Notes under the pieces: generated by a model | Told to the model about the DNA's origin: nothing | The model's input: the letters and a program-made list of their open reading frames with translations, nothing else | The model's database searches: none | Assembly: GCA_017480525.1 (NCBI GenBank) | Contig: JAFVAM010000050.1 | Coordinates: 1-37,850, forward strand | Length of the DNA: 37,850 nt | Reading direction: 5' to 3' | From: Bacteroidales bacterium | GTDB lineage: Bacteria > Bacteroidota > Bacteroidia > Bacteroidales > P3 | Shown here: positions 8,261 through 16,200 of the stretch, piece by piece | Position numbering within the stretch: position 1 is the first letter of the stretch | Layout: each line of letters opens with the position of its first letter | Translations under genes and position numbers: made by a program

Positions 8261-8363
8261 TTGGACAGTGTTGGTCTCAATTTCCGTTTTTCAATTCCTG
8301 TTTTTTTCTCTCTTCTTCATTCCGTGGGTCGATGCTTGCGGCAGCCTTCATCCCCACCCTCTC

Positions 8364-9026
8364 TCAAAACCGCCACGGCTCTCTGTAGAGTTCCATCGCG
8401 GGATACCTCCATCCATAGTAGGGATGTCCGAGTATTCCCAAAGCATCGTTGCCGTAGTGGTCGTGGACGATGTGGAAGTGCATCTCAAGCATCGAGGTCT
8501 CGCTGAGTTCGTAGGCACAGCCGCCGCTGAAGGTGGTGACCCCCACAGGGAGCGACGCACGCCAGGGACTCCAGAGGGGTTCATGCCAGCCATCGGTGTG
8601 CGACAGGGAAGCCCATAGCGTCAGGCGGTCGTTGACGCGGTATTCCGCCGCGACAGCCAAGGAAACCATCTGTGTGCCGCGGCGAACGGGCATCAGGCTC
8701 CGTGAGCCGCCCTGCAGCTCGTAGCTGTCGAGCAGCGACCCCACGGCAGCGAAGCCGCCGCGCAGCGTCAGGCGGTCGCTGGCGCGAAAAGCCACGCGGG
8801 GCATCGCCCACAGGTAGGCGTCGCCATGGCCGCCAACGGTGGCCACGGTGGTGCCCGCCGAGAAGTGGAAGTCCCATGCGCTGGCGCCGCTGTCGGCCCC
8901 CACACTCCAGGTCCCCGCTTCCGGGCGGTCGCTCCAGGTGTCGACCTCGGCAGCCGGACACCACTGCGCCCTCACGCTGAAAGTCAACGCCATAACCACA
9001 ATTGCGATGAATGCCTTTTTACACAT
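8364..9026 (-). CDS. Secreted, probable outer-membrane beta-rich protein
   Basis: The 220-residue protein has an N-terminal signal peptide (MCKKAFIAIVVMALTFSVRAQ, cleavage near residue 20). The rest alternates hydrophobic and polar residues with Gly and aromatics, as in small outer-membrane beta-barrels (for example RLTLRGGFAAVGS, RLTLWASLSH, TFSGGCAYEL). It ends in an aromatic residue (REPWRF), as many outer-membrane proteins do. It is transcribed after rluA and before the DUF4290 gene, with about 100 bp between it and DUF4290. I do not recognise a specific family. Confidence 0.7.
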   Translation of the reverse strand: MCKKAFIAIVVMALTFSVRAQWCPAAEVDTWSDRPEAGTWSVGADSGASAWDFHFSAGTTVATVGGHGDAYLWAMPRVAFRASDRLTLRGGFAAVGSLLDSYELQGGSRSLMPVRRGTQMVSLAVAAEYRVNDRLTLWASLSHTDGWHEPLWSPWRASLPVGVTTFSGGCAYELSETSMLEMHFHIVHDHYGNDALGILGHPYYGWRYPAMELYREPWRF

Positions 9027-9098
9027 AACAAACCTTTAACGCGATTGTTGTCATTATATTGTACCACACACAAATATTTTTCTCCCCTCCCCTTTTTT

Positions 9099-9968
9099 TT
9101 ATATCTCCATCAGTTTGAGGAAGGCCGAGGGAACGGGGGTCTCGAAGCGCAGGCGGCGACCGGTGACGGGGTGGGTGAAACAGAGGCGGAAGGCGTGGAG
9201 GCAGAGGCGGTTGACGGGCGAGAGGTCGTCCTTGTATCCATACATGGGGTCGTGGACCACGGGGTGCTGCAGGTCGCGCAGATGGACGCGGATCTGGTTG
9301 CGGCGGCCGGTGTCGAGCTTGAGTTCCACGAGGCTGTAGCGTCGAGAGGTCTGGCGCACCTCATAGTGGGTCACCGCCAGCTTGCCGCCGTTGTCGGTCG
9401 GCGAAGAAAGGACGCAGAACTCGCCGTCGGTGAACCAGCTCCTCACCTCCCCTTTCGGGGGGTCGATGTGTCCCCAGGCCACGGCCACATAGCGGCGGTC
9501 GGTGACGATGCCTTTCCAGTCCTCCTCAAACTTGCGGCTCACCTCCTTGCTTTTTCCGACGAGCATGAGGCCCGAGGTGTCGCGGTCCAGCCGGTGGACG
9601 ACATGGGCGTGGCATTTCTGGCGCGTGGCACCGAGATACTGGTTGAGGACGCTGATGACGGTCTTGTCGTTGGGGTTCTTGCTGTAGGAGAGCAGGCCCT
9701 CGTGCTTGTTGACAACGAGGAGGTGCTGGTCCTCGAAGACGATGTCGAGGTCGCGCGGACGCAGGCGGTCCTGGGCGGTGGCCTTCTCGATGCTCACCTT
9801 CATGCCCCGCTGCAGGGGAAAGTTGAACTGCGAGGTGCGGCGTCCGTTGACGAAGACGTTGTGTGCCAGCAGCTCCTTGACGCGGCTCTTCGATGTCTCG
9901 GGCATCTGGCTGAAAAGGAACGGCAGCAACTCCTGCGGCTCCTGCACGGTGTATTCTTGCTTCTTCAT
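9099..9968 (-). CDS. RluA-family 23S rRNA/tRNA pseudouridine synthase
   Basis: The 289-residue protein starts at MKKQEYTVQEP; an upstream open extension is not family-like. Residues ~20-55 form an S4 RNA-binding domain (SKSRVKELLAHNVFVNG). The catalytic domain follows, with HRLDRDTSGLML containing the active-site Asp, RYVAVAWG, and the late motif TGRRNQIRVHL. The family isomerises uridine to pseudouridine in rRNA or tRNA. Which position it modifies (RluC-, RluD- or RluA-like) cannot be told from sequence alone, so no symbol is given. Upstream lies a 585-bp gap shared with the divergently transcribed repeat-protein gene. Confidence 0.95.
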   Translation of the reverse strand: MKKQEYTVQEPQELLPFLFSQMPETSKSRVKELLAHNVFVNGRRTSQFNFPLQRGMKVSIEKATAQDRLRPRDLDIVFEDQHLLVVNKHEGLLSYSKNPNDKTVISVLNQYLGATRQKCHAHVVHRLDRDTSGLMLVGKSKEVSRKFEEDWKGIVTDRRYVAVAWGHIDPPKGEVRSWFTDGEFCVLSSPTDNGGKLAVTHYEVRQTSRRYSLVELKLDTGRRNQIRVHLRDLQHPVVHDPMYGYKDDLSPVNRLCLHAFRLCFTHPVTGRRLRFETPVPSAFLKLMEI

Positions 9969-10206
9969 GCTTGCATCTTTTTTCCCACATGAACGCCAGA
10001 CGGCACAATTTATTGCCTCACCGCAGCAGCAGGGTTGGCAGGAGGGCAGTCCTCGACGACCGATGTCCTCGGAGCGGTACAGGCCCGGCGGAGCGAGGTG
10101 GGGGTATGAGGATGAGATCTCTCGTCTTTCCGTTTTTTCAGTCTGCCAAAACAACGCAAATCATACCAATCGGACAAGTTTTTTCTCGGCCAAAGGAAAA
10201 AAGTCG

Positions 10207-10214
10207 TATCTTTG
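10207..10214 (+). promoter_or_regulatory. -7 box driving the long leader of the glycine-repeat gene
   Basis: TATCTTTG matches TAnnTTTG. The expected start point near 10220 would give a leader of roughly 330 nt before the ATG at 10554, which contains the structured element at 10304-10479. No exact TTTG -33 box is present; a T-run occurs at about the right distance. Confidence 0.6.
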
Positions 10215-10303
10215 CATCGTCGTTCCGTTCCCCGTAGCCGACGAAAAGACGGGCTGGGGGTGGGCGACAGGACATAATGAAAGACGTTGAGTTTCAGCGT
10301 TTC

Positions 10304-10479
10304 TATCTGCGCATATAGAACTTCGCAACTTCTAAACCTGATAGCATGATAGGATGCAATGGCTGAACGTCCACTGGCGAGGTATATACGTGTTTTCTGT
10401 GCATAGTATATGGCTCAGCGTGGGCTACGGCATTGCTTATCACTATCAGGGGCAATGCGAAGGCCTTATATGCGGGATA
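10304..10479 (+). ncRNA. Unidentified structured RNA element in the 5' leader
   Basis: The segment folds back on itself in nested perfect helices: TATC 304-307 with GATA 476-479; CGCATATA 310-317 with TATATGCG 467-474; CTTCGCA 321-327 with TGCGAAG 456-462; CCTGATAG 337-344 with CTATCAGG 443-450; TGATA 347-351 with TATCA 438-442; GCAATG 356-361 with CATTGC 431-436; GCTGA 362-366 with TCAGC 415-419; ATATAC 384-389 with GTATAT 406-411 (add 10000 to each). CCAC 371-374 with GTGG 420-423 could form a pseudoknot. An alternative hairpin GCATTGC/GCAATGC (430-458) would compete with the fold, as a switch might. It could be a cis-regulatory leader, a free small RNA or a mobile palindromic element. I match it to no known riboswitch. 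Confidence 0.6.
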
Positions 10480-10553
10480 AGCGATGATCACACTTAACCC
10501 GCGCTCTTTTTTTGTGTCTTGACAGAAACGGGAAAACAAACTCAAAAAAAGTC

Positions 10554-13028
10554 ATGACAAAAAGAAAATACACCATGAAAAGCCTCGCCTCCCTGCTGCT
10601 CATCCTGCTGGGCGGCACCGCAACCGCTGCGGCACAAGCCCCTGACACCTGGTACTCCCTGTCCACCAGCCGCACCGGCGACACCGTGCGCCTCAACGAC
10701 CTCGAACCCCACACCTGGAGCTACTACACCACCGAGAGCCCCATCCACAGCCTCAACCCCGTGGACGTGCGCATTGCCTACTATGGAAACGGAACAAATA
10801 CGGTGGCTACCTCCAACAATCCAGACCCAGGCAACACTTTCACAGCCTCGACCAACAACACTGTGAAGGTGGGCAACGACGCTTCAGAGAAAATCTTCGT
10901 ATACTACAAGACTCTGGAACGCGCCGACGGCGACGGCAGCGGCACCGGTCGCTGCCCCTACCGTACCATTGCCAACCCCTTCAGTGTACGCCCCACCTAC
11001 GGAACAGACAACACCACAAAATGGCGCGGCTTCTACAAATGGCGGCTGAAGAGCGCTCCCACAGGTGGCAACGTCTACAACGCTGCCGGTACCAAACTCG
11101 TCGCAAACAGCACGGTCGATGCCGAAGAAGAACTCTCATTCGAACTCTCCGGCACCAACAAATACATGAACGTGGAATTCGAGGCACTCTGGGCACGGGC
11201 CTACGTGAACCCCTCCTCAAACCAGGTCAGCAACGTGGAGCGTCAGTTTCGTGTGCTGACAACAAATAACCTTACGAGTGCAGTTGGCTATCCTGCCACT
11301 GTCTCTAACTGCTACCCGGACGGGACAAACAGCGGGGACTACACTGTAAATTTTAACACTAATGGTAGAACTACGTATACATGCTCCTACGATACCAAAT
11401 TTGAATACGTCAACCTCAGAATACGCAATCTGGACGGGAACGGGATAAACCTGACGATAGGGCGTGGCGTCACCTCTACAGACAACCGAAATGTTTATGG
11501 AATCAACAGCGGCTATTCCGCAAGCAATGTCAACACCTACGGCAATCTGGAATTCTCCCTGCGTATAGAGTCAGGCAACTATGGAAACTTGTATGTTTTA
11601 GGTAACAGCACCAACTACCGTGATTTCTATGGCACACCTACCATAAGGTGTACGCTTGGCTGCGACTACGACAGAGCTTATAGCAACACCGCGAACGACA
11701 ACAGCAAGCTGACAATTGCAACAGGCAATCAATACTATAACATTTACGGCGCTTCCGGTGCAAGATTTCCTTCCGCCGTCAACAAAAACCACCTTATGCT
11801 GGAATGGGTGATTAAAAGCGGAACCTTTAGCCGCACCGATCCAGGGACGGCTACAGCTGATCGAAGTATATACTTTGGTTGTCCAGGAGAACCTCAATAT
11901 GTCGGCAAAAGACGTCTAACTCTCGAAGGAGGGAGTGTGGCGAATATTGCCGGTTCTCTCAATCACTCTGATGCAAGAACAGGTGGTAACAGCGGATACA
12001 ACTACAATTCAACCTACACCGACTCAAGCGTCAACGATATGGTGAAAATCCGCGTCAGGGGCAACGCCATTGTGCGTGGCAGCATCTATGGTGCGGCGGA
12101 ATTTGCCGGTGCCGCAGGAGGTAGGCATTTCGTTTTCACAGGTGGAACCACAAAAGGATGGATTGCTGGAGGATGCAATGGTTCTCAGACCAATGGCGGT
12201 GAACTCTATGGCAACACTTTCATCTACTTTGGCGGCAAAGCAAAATGCAACAGCGGAGGCAGCACGACGACCATCAACTCGTCGACCGGTGGCAACATTT
12301 TCGGCGCCGGCAGCGGCATCACCGGCGGCGCCACTGTGGGCCAGGTGAGCCATTCCACTATCGTCATTGCCGACGACTGCGAGGTGGAGCGCAACGTTTA
12401 CGGCGGCGGCAACTACGGCTACGTCAACGCCGGCACAGGCCATGGGTCGGACATCTACATCCTTGGCGGCACTGTGACGGGCAAGGTCTTCGGCGGCAGC
12501 AACCAGCAGCAGGGACAGATTGTGAACATCACGATGAAAGGCGGCAAGGTGATAGGCGGTGTCTATGGCGGCAGCAACGAGAAAGGCACCGTGGCTGGAC
12601 CCGTCACCATCAGCATCGACGGCGGCACCGTGGGAGCTTCGGGCATCGACCCCGAAACCAGCGAGGAAGGCCATGTCTTCGGCTGCGGCTATGGTACGGG
12701 TACCGAGGTCAGCGGCAAGGTGAGCGTCACCATCGGTGCCGCTGGAGCAACGGCACACTCCGACAGCCCACTCATCAACGGCAATGTCTACTGCGGCGGT
12801 CACAATGCCGCTCATACCGTGGCTGCCGGCGACAACACATTCACCCTGACGGGTCAGAACGGCATGGTGATGGGTAGCGTCTTCGGCGGCGGTAAAGGAG
12901 AGACCGCCGTCATCCACGGCGACACCCACGTGCTACTGAAAGGCCACATCAATGTGAAGACCGATGTCTTCGGCGGAGGCCACAAAGGCAATGTCACCGG
13001 CTTCACCCACGTAAAAATCACCGACTGA
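10554..13028 (+). CDS. Secreted glycine-rich repeat protein, adhesin-like
   Basis: The start at 10554 gives 824 residues; an ATG at 10575 (MKSLASLLLILLGG) is the alternative and begins directly with the signal peptide, cleaved after AAAQA. The N-terminal ~550 residues are Thr/Asn/Tyr-rich and beta-prone. From about residue 580 a degenerate repeat recurs about every 25-40 residues: GNIFGAGSG, RNVYGGGNYG, GKVFGGSNQQ, GGVYGGSNEK, GHVFGCGYGT, GNVYCGGHNA, GSVFGGGKGE and TDVFGGGHKG. This suggests a beta-solenoid. Related Bacteroidales proteins usually continue to a T9SS sorting domain; this one stops inside the array with none. Codon use between ~11270 and 12040 looks more A/T-rich than in the repeats. 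It is the only plus-strand gene left of 14.9 kb. Confidence 0.85.
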   Translation: MTKRKYTMKSLASLLLILLGGTATAAAQAPDTWYSLSTSRTGDTVRLNDLEPHTWSYYTTESPIHSLNPVDVRIAYYGNGTNTVATSNNPDPGNTFTASTNNTVKVGNDASEKIFVYYKTLERADGDGSGTGRCPYRTIANPFSVRPTYGTDNTTKWRGFYKWRLKSAPTGGNVYNAAGTKLVANSTVDAEEELSFELSGTNKYMNVEFEALWARAYVNPSSNQVSNVERQFRVLTTNNLTSAVGYPATVSNCYPDGTNSGDYTVNFNTNGRTTYTCSYDTKFEYVNLRIRNLDGNGINLTIGRGVTSTDNRNVYGINSGYSASNVNTYGNLEFSLRIESGNYGNLYVLGNSTNYRDFYGTPTIRCTLGCDYDRAYSNTANDNSKLTIATGNQYYNIYGASGARFPSAVNKNHLMLEWVIKSGTFSRTDPGTATADRSIYFGCPGEPQYVGKRRLTLEGGSVANIAGSLNHSDARTGGNSGYNYNSTYTDSSVNDMVKIRVRGNAIVRGSIYGAAEFAGAAGGRHFVFTGGTTKGWIAGGCNGSQTNGGELYGNTFIYFGGKAKCNSGGSTTTINSSTGGNIFGAGSGITGGATVGQVSHSTIVIADDCEVERNVYGGGNYGYVNAGTGHGSDIYILGGTVTGKVFGGSNQQQGQIVNITMKGGKVIGGVYGGSNEKGTVAGPVTISIDGGTVGASGIDPETSEEGHVFGCGYGTGTEVSGKVSVTIGAAGATAHSDSPLINGNVYCGGHNAAHTVAAGDNTFTLTGQNGMVMGSVFGGGKGETAVIHGDTHVLLKGHINVKTDVFGGGHKGNVTGFTHVKITD

Positions 13029-13101
13029 AAAAAATTCTTTCCTCTCACGCCCTCTTCGGCAGGCAAAAAGCTTTCCGAAGGGGGCTTTCCCTTTGTTTCA
13101 A

Positions 13102-13117
13102 TGTTCCACGTGAAACA
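13102..13117. promoter_or_regulatory. parS: parS centromere-like site
   Basis: TGTTCCACGTGAAACA is a perfect copy of the ParB-binding parS consensus conserved across bacterial phyla. The dyad is extended by matching flanks, TTTCAA on the left (13096-13101) and TTGAAA on the right (13118-13123). It lies between genes, 73 bp after the glycine-repeat gene. ParB loading here would direct origin segregation, which fits the origin-like region 1.3 kb to the right. Confidence 0.9.
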
Positions 13118-13131
13118 TTGAAATCAGCAGG

Positions 13132-13162
13132 TTATCAACAATTCGGGCCGTAGATATCAACA
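13132..13162 (+). promoter_or_regulatory. Two DnaA-box-like 9-mers beside parS
   Basis: TTATCAACA (13132-13140) differs by one base from the classic DnaA box TTATCCACA. ATATCAACA (13154-13162) follows. The same TTATCAACA word recurs in the candidate origin at 14682 and 14759. Confidence 0.45.
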
Positions 13163-13228
13163 GCCTCGCAGGGGGATTGCATGCCTAATCGACAAATGCG
13201 GCAAGAATCGTTTTTTTTTGAAAATTCT

Positions 13229-14176
13229 TCACTTGATGATGCCCAGCTGCTTGCTCATCTCCAGCATGCGGACGATGGGGCGCTTGGCTTTCTCTATCAT
13301 CTCGTCGCTCATGACAATCTCCGGCTGCTCATCGCGCAGGCACTTGTAGAGTTTTTCCAAGGTGTTGAGCTTCATGTAGGCGCAGTCGTCGCAGGCGCAG
13401 CTTTTGTCGTCGCGCAGGGTGATGAACTCCTTGTCGGGATTTTCTTTCTTCATCTCGTAAAGGATGCCCGTCTCCGTGGCCACGATGAATCGCTTCTTGT
13501 CCGATGCCTTTATATAGTTGAGCATGGCCTTGGTGGAACCCACGAAGTCGGCCACTCTGAGAAGGGCGGCGTTGCACTCGGGGTGAGCCACCACCGGCGC
13601 ATCGGGGTATTCGGCCTTGAGCTTGAGGATGGCCTCGGCCTGCATGGCGTCGTGCACCATGCACACGCCGTCCCACAGCAGCATCTGCAGCCCGGTGACC
13701 TGGTTGATATAGCCACCCAGGTTCTTGTCGGGCGCAAAGATGATCTTCTGGTCCGCGGGAAGGGAACGCACCAGCTTCTCGGCGTTGCCGGAGGTGCAAA
13801 TAAGGTCGCTGAGGGCCTTGATTTCGGCGGAACAGTTGACATAGCTTATCACCATGTGGTCGGGATGCGCAGCCTTGAACTTGGCGAAGTCGTCGGCCTT
13901 GCAGCTCTCGGCCAGCGAGCAGGAAGCCTCCATGTCGGGCAGGAGCACCTTGCGATGTGGATTGAGAATCTTGGCCGTCTCGGCCATGAAGTGGACACCG
14001 CAGAAAACGATGATGTCCGCCGTGGCTTCTTGGGCGCGCTGCGCCAGGGCCAGGCTGTCGCCTATGTAGTCCGACAGTTCCTGTATCTCGTGGCGCTGGT
14101 AGTAGTGGCCGAGGATGACGGCGTTCTTTTCCTTTTTCAGTCGCAGTATTTCCTGCTTTAATTCTTCGTTGCTCAT
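13229..14176 (-). CDS. nadA: Quinolinate synthase
   Basis: The 315-residue enzyme condenses iminoaspartate with dihydroxyacetone phosphate to give quinolinate, the precursor of NAD. Its length fits the family. The N-terminal KNAVILGHYYQRHEIQELSDYIGDS is split in this note as ILGHYYQ and IQELSDYIGDSL. Cysteines matching the three [4Fe-4S] ligands are C86 (DMEASCSL), C172 (WDGVCMVH) and one of the C-terminal cluster CACDDCAYM (260-265). It acts in the cytoplasm, normally with NadB; nadB and nadC are not in the window. It is transcribed alone from a TAATTTTG promoter at 14217-14224 and lies between parS and the candidate origin. Confidence 0.97.
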   Translation of the reverse strand: MSNEELKQEILRLKKEKNAVILGHYYQRHEIQELSDYIGDSLALAQRAQEATADIIVFCGVHFMAETAKILNPHRKVLLPDMEASCSLAESCKADDFAKFKAAHPDHMVISYVNCSAEIKALSDLICTSGNAEKLVRSLPADQKIIFAPDKNLGGYINQVTGLQMLLWDGVCMVHDAMQAEAILKLKAEYPDAPVVAHPECNAALLRVADFVGSTKAMLNYIKASDKKRFIVATETGILYEMKKENPDKEFITLRDDKSCACDDCAYMKLNTLEKLYKCLRDEQPEIVMSDEMIEKAKRPIVRMLEMSKQLGIIK

Positions 14177-14216
14177 GATGATTATTTGTTCTCTTTTTGT
14201 GGTTCCTTTCGGGGTG

Positions 14217-14224
14217 CAAAATTA
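14217..14224 (-). promoter_or_regulatory. nadA -7 box
   Basis: The minus strand reads TAATTTTG (TAnnTTTG), 41 bp upstream of the nadA ATG. The following T-rich stretch at about -20 to -30 could supply the upstream contact, but no exact TTTG is at standard spacing. Confidence 0.6.
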
Positions 14225-14298
14225 CGAAAAAAAACTCAATTCCTCACAAATAAGCATAAACTGCTGATTAACAACCTACCATGTACTTACCAACTCCC

Positions 14299-14342
14299 TA
14301 CCAACTCCTACCCAAGTCCTACCATGGTAGGACTTGGTAGGG
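14299..14342. repeat. Palindromic intergenic repeat, copy 1
   Basis: A perfect 26-bp palindrome spans 14312-14337, centred on CCATGG, and is extended by a few more pairs after a one-base bulge. It follows tandem TACCAACTCC-type words. The 14-mer TACCAACTCCTACC (14299-14312) is repeated exactly at 32798-32811 in a second intergenic copy. It would form a cruciform in DNA or a stable hairpin in RNA. Confidence 0.7.
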
Positions 14343-14410
14343 GGATGACAGGGTCTTGGCAGGGGGTTCGTGGGGCATGGATGGCTACCTTTCTTCCATT
14401 TTCAACCATC

Positions 14411-14905
14411 CATTAAAAAAAAGAATAAATTCATTTAAATTTTTTTATTTTGATTTTTATGGTTGTTAATTTGGTTGATAAGTGGGCTAACGGTCTTTGC
14501 TGTTGTTTTCTTTTCATTGTTTTTTCCACAGGTTTTCCACAGGTTAATGTGCTGGTGCAAAGGTTTATGATGTTGTAATCAACTGTTTGTTGAAAACAGG
14601 TGGGAACAGGTTTTTGTTGAAAAGGCGATGTGCATTTAGCGAGGTGTAAAACTGTTGAAAAAAAGGAGGAAAACTCACCATTTATCAACAATCTTTCTTT
14701 TCCCGGTTTTTATGAACATTGATGTTGACAGCTTGTCAAGGGGCTTTCAACCATCGCGTGTTGATAATTCGATTGATGTTGATTATCTTCTGTTTAGCGA
14801 TGAGGGTAATAAAAGTGTTGAAAAGTTGTGATGGCTCATTATGAAAGAGTTCCGTTTTTGTCGTAATTTTGCAGTCGGAAAAAAGTTATAAACAACTACC
14901 TTTTT
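14411..14905. other. oriC: Candidate chromosomal replication origin (oriC)
   Basis: This gene-free stretch is part of the 729-bp gap between divergent nadA and rpiB. It opens with an unwinding-element-like tract (14411-14460, 46 of 50 bases A/T). DnaA-box-like 9-mers follow: tandem TTTTCCACA at 14522-14530 and 14533-14541; TTATCAACA at 14682-14690 and, inverted, at 14759-14767; TAATCAACA inverted at 14777-14785; and TGTTGAAAA at 14588-14596, 14615-14623, 14653-14661 and 14816-14824. Neighbouring genes point away on both sides, and parS is nearby. dnaA is absent, which does not exclude an origin because dnaA and oriC are not always adjacent. Coding strands look C-rich on both arms, so local GC skew is not decisive. 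Confidence 0.65.
14864..14871 (+). promoter_or_regulatory. rpiB-deoC -7 box
   Basis: TAATTTTG matches TAnnTTTG, 34 bp upstream of the rpiB ATG and on the right edge of the candidate origin. No TTTG stands at the standard -33 spacing. Confidence 0.6.
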
Positions 14906-15349
14906 ATGAAAGAAACAATCCCTATAGCCTGCGACCATGCAGGATACGAGCTGAAGCTGAAAGTCATCGCCCACCTAAAAGAGCGTGATTTTGATGTAAA
15001 GGACTGTGGCACTGACAGCACCGAGAGTTGCGACTATCCCGACTATGCCCACCGTGTGGGGTCGGCGCTGAACCGTGGCGAGTACCGTCGCGGCATTGTC
15101 ATCTGCGGAAGCGGCAACGGTGTGCAGATGACCGTCAACAAATACCCCGACGTGCGTTGCGCCCTCTGCTGGTCGCCGGAGATTGCCCACCTGGGCCGTC
15201 AGCACAACGACTGCAACTGCATCTCCATGCCTGCCCGATTCATCGATGAGGAAACGGCCATGCAGATTGTGGACGAGTTTCTGGACACCCCGTTCGAAGG
15301 CGGTCGCCATCAGCGCAGGGTGGAGAAAATCAACAAGATAATGGTATGA
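14906..15349 (+). CDS. rpiB: Ribose-5-phosphate isomerase B
   Basis: The 147-residue enzyme interconverts ribose 5-phosphate and ribulose 5-phosphate in the pentose phosphate pathway. RpiB/LacAB features are the N-terminal ACDHAGYELK (D10, H11), the catalytic Cys in GIVICGSGNGVQ (C67) and the RQHNDCN motif (H100, N101). Length is normal for the family. Its stop overlaps the deoC start (ATGA at 15346-15349), so the two are translationally coupled. Together they link pentose phosphates with deoxynucleoside breakdown. Confidence 0.95.
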   Translation: MKETIPIACDHAGYELKLKVIAHLKERDFDVKDCGTDSTESCDYPDYAHRVGSALNRGEYRRGIVICGSGNGVQMTVNKYPDVRCALCWSPEIAHLGRQHNDCNCISMPARFIDEETAMQIVDEFLDTPFEGGRHQRRVEKINKIMV

Positions 15350-16104
15350 GCGACGAGATGTTGGCCAGGGTCTTTGCGTGCATCGACAACACAACGCTCA
15401 ACGCTACCGACAACAACGCGTCGGTGGAAGAATTCTGCCGTCGCACCAAGAACCTGACAATCAACTCCGACCACTCCACGCTCAGCGTTGCCGCTGTCTG
15501 TGTCTATCCGCGTTTTGTAGGTGTGGCGTCGAAGGTGCTGGCGGGTAGTGGCATCAAGGTAGCCTCGGTGGCCGGTGCCTTCCCCCATGGACAGTTGCCG
15601 CTGGAGTTGAAGGTGGCCGAAGTGCAGTATGCTGTGGCTCAGGGGGCCGACGAGGTGGACGTGGTGTTGAGCCGCGGAGCCTTGCTGGCCGGCGAGAGGG
15701 ACACCGTGGTGCGGGAGGTTCAGGCCATGAAAGAAGCCTGTCAGGGACGCACATTGAAGGTTATTCTCGAAACAGGAGAACTCCCCTCCCCCACCCTCAT
15801 CGCCGACGCTGCCCAGCTGGCCATCGACGGCGGTGCCGACTTCATCAAGACCTCCACCGGCAAGATTGCCGTCGGCGCCACACTCGAAGCCGCAGAAACG
15901 ATGCTCCGTGTGGTGCAGGAAAATGCAAAAAAAAGGGCAAGAAAAGTCGGTTTCAAGGCTGCCGGAGGCATCCGCCTTCCCGAAGAGGCTCTTCGCTATG
16001 CCCGCTTGGCCCAACAGACGATGGGCGATGAATACCTCTCCCCTACCCTTTTCCGCATCGGTGCCAGCAGTCTGACCGACGAGCTGTTGAAAGTGCTGGC
16101 TTGA
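15346..16104 (+). CDS. deoC: Deoxyribose-phosphate aldolase
   Basis: The 252-residue enzyme cleaves 2-deoxyribose 5-phosphate to glyceraldehyde 3-phosphate and acetaldehyde, which salvages carbon from deoxynucleosides. Active-site residues are visible: the Schiff-base lysine in FIKTSTGK (K168), the second lysine in FKAAGGIR (K204) and the aspartate in ADEVDVV (D104). It overlaps rpiB by 4 bp. After its stop comes a hairpin (16136-16169) that lacks a downstream U-run on this strand. Confidence 0.96.
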   Translation: MSDEMLARVFACIDNTTLNATDNNASVEEFCRRTKNLTINSDHSTLSVAAVCVYPRFVGVASKVLAGSGIKVASVAGAFPHGQLPLELKVAEVQYAVAQGADEVDVVLSRGALLAGERDTVVREVQAMKEACQGRTLKVILETGELPSPTLIADAAQLAIDGGADFIKTSTGKIAVGATLEAAETMLRVVQENAKKRARKVGFKAAGGIRLPEEALRYARLAQQTMGDEYLSPTLFRIGASSLTDELLKVLA

Positions 16105-16135
16105 GGGGCAGCAATCCTCATCAAGAAAAAAAAAT

Positions 16136-16169
16136 CCACCGTCCTTGTTACTTTTCGCGGGGACGGTGG
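16136..16169. terminator. Hairpin between deoC and the sigma-factor gene
   Basis: A perfect 9-bp stem (CCACCGTCC / GGACGGTGG) encloses a 16-nt loop. The long A-run lies before the stem on the plus strand, so only minus-strand RNA would have a U-run after it. As a plus-strand terminator it is therefore weak; it may instead be a leader structure for the sigma gene 32 bp downstream. Confidence 0.45.
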
Positions 16170-16200
16170 GTATTATATTATCAAATGGAAACGTGGACCC

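Noticed and set aside
10303-10545. Minus-strand 80-codon open frame opposite the structured leader
   Set aside because: It has no family resemblance, and the nested complementarity of the region explains its regular composition better as RNA structure.
13060-13090. Possible terminator after the glycine-repeat gene
   Set aside because: The hairpin depends on three consecutive G-U pairs and has no U-run, so it is not supported as a feature.
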